From Pluralibacter sp. UBA7423 (lineage in GTDB: Bacteria > Pseudomonadota > Gammaproteobacteria > Enterobacterales > Enterobacteriaceae): a stretch of 53,475 bases of DNA. Position numbers and translations under genes: made by a program. Shown one piece after another: positions 18,308 to 26,956 of this stretch (position 1 is its first letter; each line of letters begins with the position of its first letter). A model generated the notes under the pieces. The model saw nothing but the letters and a program-made list of their open reading frames with translations. It ran no database searches and was not told the DNA's origin. The stretch spans positions 1 to 53,475 of the forward strand of contig DKMD01000020.1 of assembly GCA_002470465.1 (NCBI GenBank), given 5' to 3'.

Positions 18308-18823
18308 ATGCACAATGTTGTCGTAGCTACCACCAATCCCGCCAAAATTAAGGCAATTACGCAGGCTTTTGCCGAGATCTTCGGCGAAGGATCCTGCCAT
18401 ATTGATGCCGTTTCCGTCGAGAGCGGCGTACCGGAGCAGCCTCACGGAAGTGATGAAACGCGCGCTGGCGCACGGAACCGGGTCGAAAATGCACGTCTTG
18501 TCAGACCAGATGCGGACTTTTGGGTAGCAATAGAAGCCGGTATTGACGAAGGAAGCACCTTCAGTTGGGTGGTAATCCATAGCCGTGAACAGCGTGGCGA
18601 GGCGCGTTCGGCAACGCTGCCGCTTCCTGATGTCATCCTTGAACGCATGCGGGCGGGCGATGCCCTCGGTCCGGTTATGTCACATTACACGGGCATTGAT
18701 GAAATTGGCCGCAAGGAAGGCGCGATTGGCGTGTTTACCTCGGGCAAACTGACCCGCAGCAGCGTTTATCATCAGGCGGTGATCCTGGCGCTTAGCCCTT
18801 TCCACAACGCCGTTTATCGCTGA
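18308..18823 (+). CDS. yjjX: YjjX, inosine/xanthosine triphosphatase
   Basis: A 171-residue house-cleaning enzyme that hydrolyses ITP and XTP. It begins [18 protein letters not shown], the nucleotide-binding segment, followed by ARNRVENAR and [10 protein letters not shown]. One residue longer than E. coli YjjX as I recall it. Its 3' end overlaps the convergent trpR by ten bases. Confidence 0.96.
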   Translation: MHNVVVATTNPAKIKAITQAFAEIFGEGSCHIDAVSVESGVPEQPHGSDETRAGARNRVENARLVRPDADFWVAIEAGIDEGSTFSWVVIHSREQRGEARSATLPLPDVILERMRAGDALGPVMSHYTGIDEIGRKEGAIGVFTSGKLTRSSVYHQAVILALSPFHNAVYR

Positions 18824-19143
18824 GTCTTCGGCAGCGCCTGCTCCAGCCACTGGCGGAGCTCCGCTGGCGCTGATTTCAGGCTGTTCGAGCCACGGGTGAT
18901 TGTCGCAATCCCCGCGCCGAGCTCGCTTTTCAACTCCCTCTGACTCATTTCACCGCGCAGCAATTCTTCGATAATACGCACGCGCGTACCCAGCGCTTCA
19001 CGCTCGTCCGGGGTCATCATCAGATTTAGCAGCGGCAGATGCAGATCGGCGGCAAACGCCTGACGCATCAGCTCCACAAAACGGAGCCACTCCTGGTGGC
19101 GCTGTTCTGCGTTTTCAGCCGAGTATGGAGATTGTTGAGTCAT
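18814..19143 (-). CDS. trpR: TrpR, tryptophan-responsive repressor
   Basis: A 109-residue all-helical repressor. The helix-turn-helix [22 protein letters not shown] is conserved. With bound tryptophan it represses trp, aroH, mtr and its own gene; its operator lies just upstream. It overlaps yjjX by ten bases at the 3' ends. Confidence 0.98.
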   Translation of the reverse strand: MTQQSPYSAENAEQRHQEWLRFVELMRQAFAADLHLPLLNLMMTPDEREALGTRVRIIEELLRGEMSQRELKSELGAGIATITRGSNSLKSAPAELRQWLEQALPKTQR

Positions 19144-19189
19144 GTTACGCCACCCTGTTGGGGCGGACGGCGCCGGGCCGCCCGCCGAA

Positions 19190-19209
19190 TGTACTCTTTA
19201 GCGAGTACA
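19190..19209 (-). promoter_or_regulatory. trpR operator (autoregulation)
   Basis: TGTACTC-TTTAGC-GAGTACA is a 7-bp inverted repeat with a six-base spacer. It matches the trpR operator of E. coli as I remember it, and lies 46 bases before the trpR start, within the slt-trpR gap. Confidence 0.85.
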
Positions 19210-19231
19210 AGCATAACATACCGGAAGCGAA

Positions 19232-21169
19232 TCAGTAACGCTGCTTCCACTCAACGTCGGTGAGGATCTGCGGTTTCTCGCCCATGAAATAACGATAGTA
19301 CGCATCATAGGCCAGCACGTTTTTCACGTAACCACGCGTTTCCGAGAAGGGAATACTCTCCACAAACGCGGCGGCATCCAGGCGGCCAGCGCTGTTTCCC
19401 TGCCAGGTTCTTACCCTGCCAGGACCGGCGTTGTAAGCCGCTGACGCATAGATGCGGTTGTTATTAAACTGCTGGTAAACGTACTCCAGATAGCGGGTAC
19501 CAATGTTGATGTTGGTTTCAGGATCCAGCAGCTGATTCGGCCCGCCGTATCCCGGAATCGCGAACATCTTCACCGTATGTGTCGCGGTACCCGGCATGAT
19601 CTGCATCAGCCCCGTGGCACCCACCGGAGAACGCACTTTCGGGTTCCACGCGCTTTCCTGGCGGGCAATCGCCATCGCGTAGCTTTTGGTGATCGCTTTA
19701 TCGCCGGTATAGCGAACGAAAAGATCTTTATACGCCAGCGGGAAACGCTCCTGGAGATTATCCCACAGCTTACCGGCAATTGTGGCCTGCACGCTGAGAT
19801 CCCACCAGTCCTGATCGAATGCGTATTTCGCCAGCTGCCCCTGCTCGCTGCGGGTCCGGCTGCTCACCAGGTTCGCCCACTCCGCACGCGCAGTATTATC
19901 CAGGTTCCAGTACATGAGCTCACGCACACGGTTCATTTCCGGACCGTTAACCAACAGCGGCGCAACGGTACCTTCCGGCTTCTCAACGCGAATGGGATAC
20001 TCTTCCCCCAAACGCTGCGCCGCCACCATCGGGTAGAATCCGCGCTGCTGCATCAACGAGTGCAGAATATCTTTCGCTTCCTGCTCGCGCCCGCGCTCCA
20101 TCAGCAGATCGGCCTGCCAATAGCGCCACTCATCCTTCTCTTTGGCATCCATTGGCAAACGCGCAAGCCAGGTATTGAGGCCACGACGATCGCCGTTGCC
20201 GATGGCCATACGCACGCGGCGCTCCACCAGAGAGGTCGACTGCGAACGCATGATGGCATCATCGCGCCAGCGGGCCTGATCGTCGGTCACGTCGGTGCCC
20301 ATCAGCCGCCAGGCCACGATATCCCGCAGCTCCTGAGTCTGATCCTCATTCAGCTTCTGCGCCTGCACCAGCTGTGGAATAAGCAGACGGGCGTTTTCCA
20401 CATCCTGGCGCGCCACGCTGGTAAACGCGACTGCCGCCATCTGGCGGGTGAAATCGGTCGTACCGGTGCTTTGAGCGAAGCTCAGCACGCTGTTTGGGTT
20501 GTTGGCGAGGCTTATCACCGCCGCAGAAATAGTCTGGTAGTCTGGCGGCATCTGATTCGCCAGCGACGTCACCAGGCGAGTATTACCGGCCTGCATCGCC
20601 AGGCGAATACGTTCAAGATACGCCAGCGGATCCTGGGTTCCTGATGCGCGCCAGGCGCTGAATAAGTTGTCACAGGCATTTGGCTGATTTTTTCCGGTCA
20701 GCCACAAATCTTTCGCACCTGCCCAGGCATCCTGAGTCTGGCCCACGCTGTATTTGGCGTAGTAGTAGTTACATTGCGCTTCGGTCGTGCCGGGTTTATC
20801 CGGGCTAAACGCCAGCAGCCCTCGCCAGTCTTCCCGGCGAGCCAGCTCGTTCACAAAACGGTTTTTGAGCGTACGTGCTGAGGGCAGCGTTGGGTTGGCC
20901 TGCACAAACTGACTCACGCTGAGCGCAGGTTCAGTCATCAAATCATCGGTGAGTTGGCGGTATTCAAGATAGGGATAGAGCGGGTAATCTTTCAGCGTCG
21001 GCATCAGTTGGGCAACGACGTCCATCTGACGGTTGTCCCAGGCCTGTTTAATCTGCGCATAACGGTTGCGCTGCTCGTCCAGTGAATCGGCGTGGACCGC
21101 ACTGCTTACGGTCAGCAGACAGACGCCCGCAGCCAGAAGACGCCACGTCATGGGTTTAGCATTTTCCAC
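19232..21169 (-). CDS. slt: Slt70, soluble lytic murein transglycosylase
   Basis: A 645-residue periplasmic enzyme that cleaves peptidoglycan to 1,6-anhydromuropeptides. It has a signal peptide (cut after VHA, about residue 27), an alpha-helical superhelix (about 28-470) and a C-terminal lysozyme-like domain. The catalytic glutamate is E505 in ARQESAWNP, followed by GATGLMQIMPGTA. Length matches E. coli. Divergent from ettA. Confidence 0.98.
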   Translation of the reverse strand: MENAKPMTWRLLAAGVCLLTVSSAVHADSLDEQRNRYAQIKQAWDNRQMDVVAQLMPTLKDYPLYPYLEYRQLTDDLMTEPALSVSQFVQANPTLPSARTLKNRFVNELARREDWRGLLAFSPDKPGTTEAQCNYYYAKYSVGQTQDAWAGAKDLWLTGKNQPNACDNLFSAWRASGTQDPLAYLERIRLAMQAGNTRLVTSLANQMPPDYQTISAAVISLANNPNSVLSFAQSTGTTDFTRQMAAVAFTSVARQDVENARLLIPQLVQAQKLNEDQTQELRDIVAWRLMGTDVTDDQARWRDDAIMRSQSTSLVERRVRMAIGNGDRRGLNTWLARLPMDAKEKDEWRYWQADLLMERGREQEAKDILHSLMQQRGFYPMVAAQRLGEEYPIRVEKPEGTVAPLLVNGPEMNRVRELMYWNLDNTARAEWANLVSSRTRSEQGQLAKYAFDQDWWDLSVQATIAGKLWDNLQERFPLAYKDLFVRYTGDKAITKSYAMAIARQESAWNPKVRSPVGATGLMQIMPGTATHTVKMFAIPGYGGPNQLLDPETNINIGTRYLEYVYQQFNNNRIYASAAYNAGPGRVRTWQGNSAGRLDAAAFVESIPFSETRGYVKNVLAYDAYYRYFMGEKPQILTDVEWKQRY

Positions 21170-21374
21170 ATGCGCTCCTTAAAAAGTGTGTCAATGCAGC
21201 ATCATGCCGCGTAAAAAAGCCGTGTCCGGTCAATCTCTTCATCCTGAAGGCTCAACGGCCACAGCCTCTCTTTATGCTAATCAGACAACCGGAATTGCGC
21301 CACGTTGCGGACACTTTTTTACCTTTATCGTTATCACGGTCGCCTGGCTGGGATTAGCGTGTGAAAAAGGCTAC

Positions 21375-21418
21375 ACTTCGCCTCTGACTCCAATTCATCA
21401 AAATAAAAGAGGCGAAGT
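21375..21418 (+). promoter_or_regulatory. Leader hairpin sequestering the ettA ribosome site
   Basis: ACTTCGCCTCT (21375-21385) and AGAGGCGAAGT (21408-21418) form a perfect 11-bp inverted repeat with a 22-base loop. The right arm is the purine-rich ribosome site of ettA and ends five bases before its GTG start. If formed, the hairpin would block initiation. Seen directly; regulation is inferred. Confidence 0.6.
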
Positions 21419-21423
21419 CCAAC

Positions 21424-23091
21424 GTGGCTCAATTCGTTTATACCATGCATCGCGTCGGCAAAGTGGTCCCGCCGAAGCGTCATATTCTGAAAAACATCTC
21501 TCTGAGCTTCTTCCCTGGCGCAAAAATCGGTGTACTGGGCCTCAACGGTGCCGGTAAATCCACCCTGTTACGCATCATGGCCGGTATCGATACCGATATC
21601 GAAGGTGAAGCACGCCCGCAGCCGGGAACCAAAATTGGCTATCTGCCGCAGGAACCCCAGCTGAACCCGGAGCATACCGTTCGCGAATCCGTTGAAGAAG
21701 CGGTTTCGGAAGTGGTCAACGCCCTGAAGGGCCTTGAAGAAGTGTATGCACTGTACGCCGAGCCAGATGCCGATTTCGACAAGCTGGCCGCCCAGCAGGG
21801 CAAATACGAAGAGATTATCCAGGCGCACGACGGCCACAACCTGAACGTGCAGCTGGAGCGCGCCGCTGATGCGCTGCGTCTGCCAGACTGGGACGCGAAA
21901 ATTGCGAACCTCTCCGGGGGTGAACGTCGCCGCGTTGCGCTCTGTCGCCTGCTGCTGGAAAAACCAGACATGCTGCTGCTCGACGAACCGACCAACCACC
22001 TGGACGCCGAGTCCGTGGCCTGGCTGGAACGCTTCCTGCACGACTTCGAAGGCACCGTTGTGGCGATTACCCACGACCGTTACTTCCTCGACAACGTGGC
22101 AGGCTGGATCCTCGAGCTGGACCGCGGCGAAGGCATTCCGTGGGAAGGCAACTACTCCTCCTGGCTTGAGCAGAAAGATCAGCGTCTGGCGCAGGAAGCT
22201 TCTCAGGAAGCGGCTCGTCGTAAGTCGATTGAAAAAGAGCTGGAGTGGGTACGTCAGGGCGCGAAAGGCCGTCAGTCGAAGGGCAAAGCCCGTCTGGCGC
22301 GCTTTGAAGAACTCAACAACACCGAATACCAGAAACGTAACGAAACTAATGAACTCTTTATTCCACCTGGACCCCGTCTGGGCGATAAAGTCGTTGAGGT
22401 CAGCAACCTGCGTAAGTCCTATGGCGATCGCCTGCTGATTGACGACCTGAGCTTCTCCGTACCGAAAGGTGCCATCGTGGGTATCATCGGGCCGAACGGC
22501 GCGGGTAAATCGACCCTGTTCCGCATGATGTCCGGCCAGGAGAAAGCGGATGGCGGCACCATCGAGCTGGGTGAAACCGTGAAGCTGGCTTCCGTTGACC
22601 AGTTCCGTGATGCGATGGATAACAGCAAAACCGTGTGGGAAGAAGTGTCCGGCGGGCTGGACATCATGAAGATTGGCAACACCGAGATGCCAAGCCGCGC
22701 CTACGTGGGTCGCTTCAACTTCAAAGGTACCGATCAGGGTAAACGCGTGGGCGAGCTGTCCGGCGGTGAGCGCGGTCGTCTGCACCTGGCGAAGCTGCTG
22801 CAGGTAGGCGGCAACATGCTGCTGCTCGATGAACCGACCAACGACCTTGACATCGAAACCCTGCGCGCGCTGGAAAACGCCCTGCTGGAATTCCCGGGCT
22901 GTGCAATGGTCATCTCGCACGACCGCTGGTTCCTCGACCGTATCGCTACCCACATTCTGGACTACCAGGATGAAGGTAAGGTGGAGTTCTTCGAAGGCAA
23001 CTTTACCGAGTACGAAGAGTACAAAAAACGCACCCTCGGTGCCGATGCGCTTGAGCCAAAGCGTATCAAGTACAAGCGTATTGCCAAGTAA
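21424..23091 (+). CDS. ettA: EttA, energy-dependent translational throttle (ABC-F)
   Basis: A 555-residue cytosolic ABC-F ATPase that binds the ribosomal E site and slows translation start when ATP/ADP is low. Two nucleotide-binding domains have Walker A motifs GLNGAGKST (39-47) and GPNGAGKST (356-364), signatures LSGGERRRVAL and LSGGERGRLHL, and Walker B MLLLDEPTN in both. The arm and linker lie between. It uses a GTG start, as in E. coli. The T6SS island begins after its terminator. Confidence 0.98.
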   Translation: MAQFVYTMHRVGKVVPPKRHILKNISLSFFPGAKIGVLGLNGAGKSTLLRIMAGIDTDIEGEARPQPGTKIGYLPQEPQLNPEHTVRESVEEAVSEVVNALKGLEEVYALYAEPDADFDKLAAQQGKYEEIIQAHDGHNLNVQLERAADALRLPDWDAKIANLSGGERRRVALCRLLLEKPDMLLLDEPTNHLDAESVAWLERFLHDFEGTVVAITHDRYFLDNVAGWILELDRGEGIPWEGNYSSWLEQKDQRLAQEASQEAARRKSIEKELEWVRQGAKGRQSKGKARLARFEELNNTEYQKRNETNELFIPPGPRLGDKVVEVSNLRKSYGDRLLIDDLSFSVPKGAIVGIIGPNGAGKSTLFRMMSGQEKADGGTIELGETVKLASVDQFRDAMDNSKTVWEEVSGGLDIMKIGNTEMPSRAYVGRFNFKGTDQGKRVGELSGGERGRLHLAKLLQVGGNMLLLDEPTNDLDIETLRALENALLEFPGCAMVISHDRWFLDRIATHILDYQDEGKVEFFEGNFTEYEEYKKRTLGADALEPKRIKYKRIAK

Positions 23092-23105
23092 TTCGGCGAC
23101 TCTGC

Positions 23106-23139
23106 ATATCCACCTCCCGATGGGGGTGGATATTTTTTG
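23106..23139 (+). terminator. ettA terminator
   Basis: ATATCCACCTCCC-GA-TGGGGGTGGATAT followed by TTTTTTG; a stem of about 12 bp (with one G-T pair) ends in a T-run. It lies 14 bases after the ettA stop. Confidence 0.9.
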
Positions 23140-23624
23140 TCTTTGCAGATGATTTCCCCAGGGCCAGATCGACTTCCGGCCGCGGCATCCAGGACGAAAA
23201 TTATCCTTCTCCTGTCACCCCGCACCAGCAGGCATTAAGGATTACAAAGGAAAAACATTGATGTTCAATGAATGCATTGTTGAAATGTAATTACGTGTAA
23301 CAATTCTTAATTGTTAGTATTTATCAGAAAATCACCCTGGCAAGATTCTTATTTTTTTCATTCCGTGCAAAAGTATTTCTTTAGGCCACGCAATTATTGT
23401 TAAATACACGCAGTGATAATACTAAATCACGCAACGTAATTGTCCGAGACCGTCGCCAGGTTAATCTTTATTGCGTTGATTATTCACATCCCAGATCTTA
23501 TGCAAACTGCAATTTTAGTGGACATAACAGGCTTCATTCATCTTGACGAAGCATGCGCGCCGCTACCTTAAACCTGCATCACAGTCGATCTCGAAAACGG
23601 AATAAAAGGGATAACCGTTACGAT
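23140..23624. other. AT-rich junction between ettA and the T6SS island
   Basis: About 485 bases with no supported gene. By eye the base composition turns AT-rich after about 23,230, unlike the core genes on the left. E. coli has nadR near ettA; here the conserved order stops. A nine-codon frame at 23,262 (MFNECIVEM) has an AAAGGA before it but is too short to support. The region probably carries the promoter of the LuxR-type gene. No tRNA or direct-repeat attachment site is recognisable. Confidence 0.5.
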
Positions 23625-24233
23625 ATGAAGAACATGACACACACTGTTTCACCATTGCTCAATAATGTAACCATCGTCAGCAATGACTATTTCTATAAAT
23701 ATGGATTACGGAAAATGATTACGCTTGTTGAACCTCCCCCAGATAATTCCTCCTCCACCTGGCACAGGAACTCACCGGCAGATATCACTTTTCGCAAGAG
23801 CGTCGTCAGCATTAATTATCATCTTAAACCGTCGCCTCCGGCAAAGCATCGACACAGCACCCCTTTTTCCATTGACATCCCTTTTAACTGTGACTCTCTG
23901 ACCATTAATGAAGTCCAGGCCAAGCTTGAAAAAATTCTGTCACTGGCCCGACTTCCGCTTTCAGAAGAAAATAAAAAAGATATTTTCCAAAAAATCGGCG
24001 GCAGGCGATACCTGCAGCTCTCCGCCATGGAAAATCAGGTGCTGCACAATCTCGGTAAAGGCTACTGCGCCCAGGATATTGCGGCAATTCTCGGCTGCAC
24101 CGACAAAACGGTAAGCACCCACTGCCGCAACGCCATGCGTAAGATGGGGATCACTAAAAAGTCTGAACTCTATCATTATGCTTCATGGATGGTGCAGCAT
24201 ATCGACAGTGAACGGATCACGCTTTGTCTTTAA
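23625..24233 (+). CDS. LuxR-type transcriptional regulator at the T6SS edge
   Basis: A protein of about 202 residues. The C-terminal LuxR/GerE helix-turn-helix is clear at about 132-190 (LSAMENQVLHNLGKGYCAQ, then DIAAILGCTDKTVSTHCRN and MGITKKSELYHYA). The first 125 residues start like a response regulator (NVTIVSNDYFYKYGLRKMI) but lack the rest of a receiver domain, with a Pro/Ser-rich middle, so this resembles the RcsA/BglJ/EcpR-like orphan type. Start: ATG 23,625, with 23,634 as alternative; an upstream frame reaches 23,553. It converges with the minus-strand T6SS operon and probably controls the island or the fimbria; this is inference from position. Confidence 0.75.
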   Translation: MKNMTHTVSPLLNNVTIVSNDYFYKYGLRKMITLVEPPPDNSSSTWHRNSPADITFRKSVVSINYHLKPSPPAKHRHSTPFSIDIPFNCDSLTINEVQAKLEKILSLARLPLSEENKKDIFQKIGGRRYLQLSAMENQVLHNLGKGYCAQDIAAILGCTDKTVSTHCRNAMRKMGITKKSELYHYASWMVQHIDSERITLCL

Positions 24234-24238
24234 TATTT

Positions 24239-24270
24239 ATTCCATCCCCCGTCAGTGATGGGGGACGGAA
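24239..24270. terminator. Stem-loop between convergent luxR-type gene and T6SS operon
   Basis: TTCCATCCCCC pairs with GGGGGACGGAA with one mismatch around a nine-base loop. It lies between two convergent genes. T-runs are weak, so termination strength is uncertain. Confidence 0.6.
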
Positions 24271-24275
24271 CCTGT

Positions 24276-24752
24276 TCAGACGCCAACCGAGGTATGGGGC
24301 TGGAATGTATTGATGGCCTGTACGTAATGCCGACGCTGATACTCTGTGAATTCCCCCACCGAGTGAAGGGTAAAGATAATGATTTCACGTTCGGTATGAT
24401 TCATTACTGCATGCCACGGAAGCTTTATTATCGACTGAACCTGGCGAACCGTGTTTCCATCCTGCAGATAGCTATTCGATATTTGTAACACCGGCAGCTT
24501 TGCCGGACCTATTTCAGATTTCAGAGTTTTCCCTTCAATCTTAAACCCCGGGAGTTTATTTCTTAACTGTTCTATTTGTCGCTCACAGTACGCATCCAGA
24601 GACTCCTCTTCTTCCAGCGTCGCACGGTTGATCATAATGTTATATTCGTTATCTTCCGGGTCCCGAAACATAAGAACATTTACACTTCTGTCCAGCACCG
24701 GAGGGGAACTCAGGAAGTGGCCTTCAATTAATTTATAAGACAGCGAATTCAT
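24276..24752 (-). CDS. DcrB/DUF1795 protein, Eag-type T6SS chaperone candidate
   Basis: A 158-residue protein without signal peptide or membrane segment. Its pattern (N-terminal YKLIEGHF, a central FRDPEDNEYNIMINRATL, repeated strands and a C-terminal FTEYQRRHYVQAINTFQP) fits the DcrB-like DUF1795 family. In T6SS loci such proteins (EagR, EagT) hold the N-terminal membrane segments of effectors and load them on VgrG. Here it is the last gene of the minus-strand operon, nine bases after the OmpA-domain gene and far from vgrG; no Rhs or PRE-type effector is in view. The chaperone role is inferred from the family. Confidence 0.7.
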   Translation of the reverse strand: MNSLSYKLIEGHFLSSPPVLDRSVNVLMFRDPEDNEYNIMINRATLEEEESLDAYCERQIEQLRNKLPGFKIEGKTLKSEIGPAKLPVLQISNSYLQDGNTVRQVQSIIKLPWHAVMNHTEREIIIFTLHSVGEFTEYQRRHYVQAINTFQPHTSVGV

Positions 24753-24761
24753 AATAAATAT

Positions 24762-26366
24762 CTACTCATTAACGTTAAGGGAAGTAAAAGGGACAGGAAT
24801 CACCTCAATCCGGCGGTTGATCTCGCGTCCTTCCACGGTACTGTTAGAAGTCAGAGGATAAAGGTCACCCACGCCCTTCAGCGTAAATCGCGACGCATCC
24901 GCATGGGCATGGGTGATTAACCAGTCGCGAACTGCGCGAGCCCGCAGCATAGACAACAGAATATTCTGCTGTCCGTCGCCGCTGTTATCGGAGTGACCGA
25001 CGATCAAAAAATTCACGCCAGAATTTTGTTCGACTAACTTCGCCAGCGGTTCCAACCGATCTGCACGTTCTGGCAGAATGACGTAATTTCCCGAGGCAAA
25101 TAGCGAACGGTTGCTGGCCGAAGAGAACACCACCCACCGGACATATTTCTTAAGCTGTTGCTGACTCAGAGAGAGCAGGGCATCACATTGCGCAAATCCC
25201 CAGTTCTGGAAGAAATAGCGCGTGGAACAGTGGCGAAGCGCAGCCTCAGACGCGCGGAGTTTGTCCACTGCAAGCCACTTTTTCCGGAGCGCGCTATCGT
25301 CTACCCGGTTGACCGCAAACACCAGCGCCTGAACCTCCATTTCCCTCTGCACTTCATGCCATTTTGCATAACACATCGAGCCTGCCAGCAGGCCTCCCAG
25401 AAGGAATGCAGGCCAAAGTGGCCAGCCCTTCGTTGGCGTTGGGTTTACTACAGCGACCCGCCCGCGCGTCTGTGGACGGGTCAGCTCCGGAAGCGCCAGC
25501 TCAATCCGTGATTTCGCCAGCCCAGGGAGCACCGCGTAGTGCTCATTCAGCCAGCGGGACCAGGCACCGTGACGGATAAACCCCCTGCCCGAATCTGCCA
25601 ATAAGAAATGCGTCAACGTGAGGCTGGAACAGTTAAAAACGCTATTCATGGCGAGTAAAAGCTGGGATTGCGCAAACCAGTTTCGCAAAGTGCCGAGCGT
25701 GGCCTGACGTTGCGCAAGCCAGCGATCGCCCCCGGTGTTTTGACGTGCAAGCTTAAGCCACAGCGCCCCCATTAGCGCATCCACCGATCCACCCGTCGGC
25801 AGCGAGTGCTTCTCCCCGGACCAGATAACTTCGTCCGGATCCCCGAGATAGCACTGCTCGCTACAGCGGCTGTAGAGGGCAAAAATGCAGGGCAACGGTT
25901 CCGGCAACGTGATGGTTTTCAGCGCGCTGGCCCACGACATCAGTGCTCCAATGGCCAGCGCCTCGGTGTCGTGACCGTCAGGCAGGAACGGAAAAAAAAG
26001 CGTTATCCGCGTTTTTTCCGGGTTAGCGGAATGGTAATTCAGGTGCTTGACCAGCTCGCGCGCATCTCTTGCCGCCAGCCAGAGACGCTGACGGTCATAG
26101 CGCAGCAAGCTTTCATCGTTATGGACGGTGAACCAGCTTGCGACATAAGGTCCAATCACAAGATACACATCCTGTACCTCCGTCCGATCCGGAGGAGGCG
26201 CTGGCGCTGCCGGGACTGGTCGCAAACACCAAAATGCGCAGGCTGCGACCAGCGCCAGACAAATAAACAACAAGTTCCATCCCATGGAGCTGTATATACC
26301 GCAGGCCAGCAGCAGCGCGGTCAGCATCAACCCTCCCGCCAGCGGAAATAAATAACGTTCAGACAT
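24762..26366 (-). CDS. T6SS-associated three-TM protein with C-terminal OmpA domain
   Basis: About 534 residues. Start chosen at ATG 26,366 (MSERYLFPLAGG), two bases after the upstream gene stops; a frame extension to 26,510 overlaps that gene and is unlikely. Two hydrophobic helices at about 5-25 and 31-48, a cytoplasmic region to about 313, a third helix at about 315-334, then a periplasmic part ending in an OmpA/MotB-type peptidoglycan-binding domain (about 425-525: FLIVGHSDNSGD, LSMLRARAVRDWL, GREINRRIEVIPV). The topology resembles TssM but without a Walker A NTPase motif. With the DotU-like gene beside it, it may form an extra wall-anchored membrane complex. The NTPase-free TssM-like reading is mine; the OmpA domain is certain. 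Confidence 0.75.
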   Translation of the reverse strand: MSERYLFPLAGGLMLTALLLACGIYSSMGWNLLFICLALVAACAFWCLRPVPAAPAPPPDRTEVQDVYLVIGPYVASWFTVHNDESLLRYDRQRLWLAARDARELVKHLNYHSANPEKTRITLFFPFLPDGHDTEALAIGALMSWASALKTITLPEPLPCIFALYSRCSEQCYLGDPDEVIWSGEKHSLPTGGSVDALMGALWLKLARQNTGGDRWLAQRQATLGTLRNWFAQSQLLLAMNSVFNCSSLTLTHFLLADSGRGFIRHGAWSRWLNEHYAVLPGLAKSRIELALPELTRPQTRGRVAVVNPTPTKGWPLWPAFLLGGLLAGSMCYAKWHEVQREMEVQALVFAVNRVDDSALRKKWLAVDKLRASEAALRHCSTRYFFQNWGFAQCDALLSLSQQQLKKYVRWVVFSSASNRSLFASGNYVILPERADRLEPLAKLVEQNSGVNFLIVGHSDNSGDGQQNILLSMLRARAVRDWLITHAHADASRFTLKGVGDLYPLTSNSTVEGREINRRIEVIPVPFTSLNVNE

Positions 26367-26368
26367 AA

Positions 26369-26956
26369 TTACCAGGTCTTCAGATAGAACCACAGCAGCG
26401 TGAGTGCCATCAGCATCCCGCCGCAGACAAGAGGAAACCGCGCTTTTGAGCGAAGCGTTGGCGGAGCCACCGGCGGCGGCAGGATTTCGGCTTCCGCAGG
26501 TGGCGTCCATGCCAGCGGCAAGGGTGGCTCACACCAGTCGGCCATCAGCTTAGCCAGTTGCCCCTGCTCTTCCTCTATCGAAGGTAGCCAGACCAGCAGC
26601 ATCTTGCTCAGCTTCAGTAGCTCACCCGTGGAAGTACTTAACAGCGCTTCCAGCTGCGTGCTGAACGGCTCCTGTGGCTCCTCAACGCCGTACAGATGCT
26701 GGGCAAGCGTTGGCCAGTAGCCAGGACTTCGCAGACTCCTGCCGCGAAGGCGCCAGTCGATAAGCTGGCAGAGCAGCGTGCAAAAATGCTTTACCTGAAC
26801 CGGGGAGGTGGCGTTCTCACACAGCGCGGTGTCCAGCGCGACAATGATTCGCCCCATTCGATCCTGATACTGCGAGTGCGAGGGAATAATCCCGTCCATC
26901 GCCAGCAGAGAGTCGACGTAAAGCAGCTGCTGTAGCAGCGTTTCGGCGCTTACCAT
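26369..26956 (-). CDS. DotU/TssL-like tail-anchored protein
   Basis: A 195-residue protein: helical cytoplasmic domain (1-140), a Pro-rich linker (about 143-168: PPLPLAW, EILPPPVAPPTL) and one C-terminal membrane segment (about 173-192). This is the plan of TssL/DotU, and GYWPTLAQHLYGVEEPQEPFSTQLEALL aligns with the DotU region that carries the conserved GGE/FF pattern, though the usual ALDE motif is not intact. A canonical TssL is encoded at 45,802, so this is a second, divergent copy lacking a peptidoglycan domain. Its start overlaps the glycosyltransferase stop by seven bases. Confidence 0.65.
   Translation of the reverse strand: MVSAETLLQQLLYVDSLLAMDGIIPSHSQYQDRMGRIIVALDTALCENATSPVQVKHFCTLLCQLIDWRLRGRSLRSPGYWPTLAQHLYGVEEPQEPFSTQLEALLSTSTGELLKLSKMLLVWLPSIEEEQGQLAKLMADWCEPPLPLAWTPPAEAEILPPPVAPPTLRSKARFPLVCGGMLMALTLLWFYLKTW

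Noticed and set aside
19577..20644. 355-codon open frame antisense to slt
   Set aside because: Arg/His-rich shadow translation without known motifs; slt is certain on the other strand.
21568..22953. 461-codon open frame antisense to ettA
   Set aside because: It mirrors the ettA coding frame, has no recognisable domains and is rich in residues expected from reverse reading of a G+C-rich gene.
23262..23291. Nine-codon frame with AAAGGA upstream in the ettA-luxR gap
   Set aside because: Too short to separate from chance in an AT-rich region.
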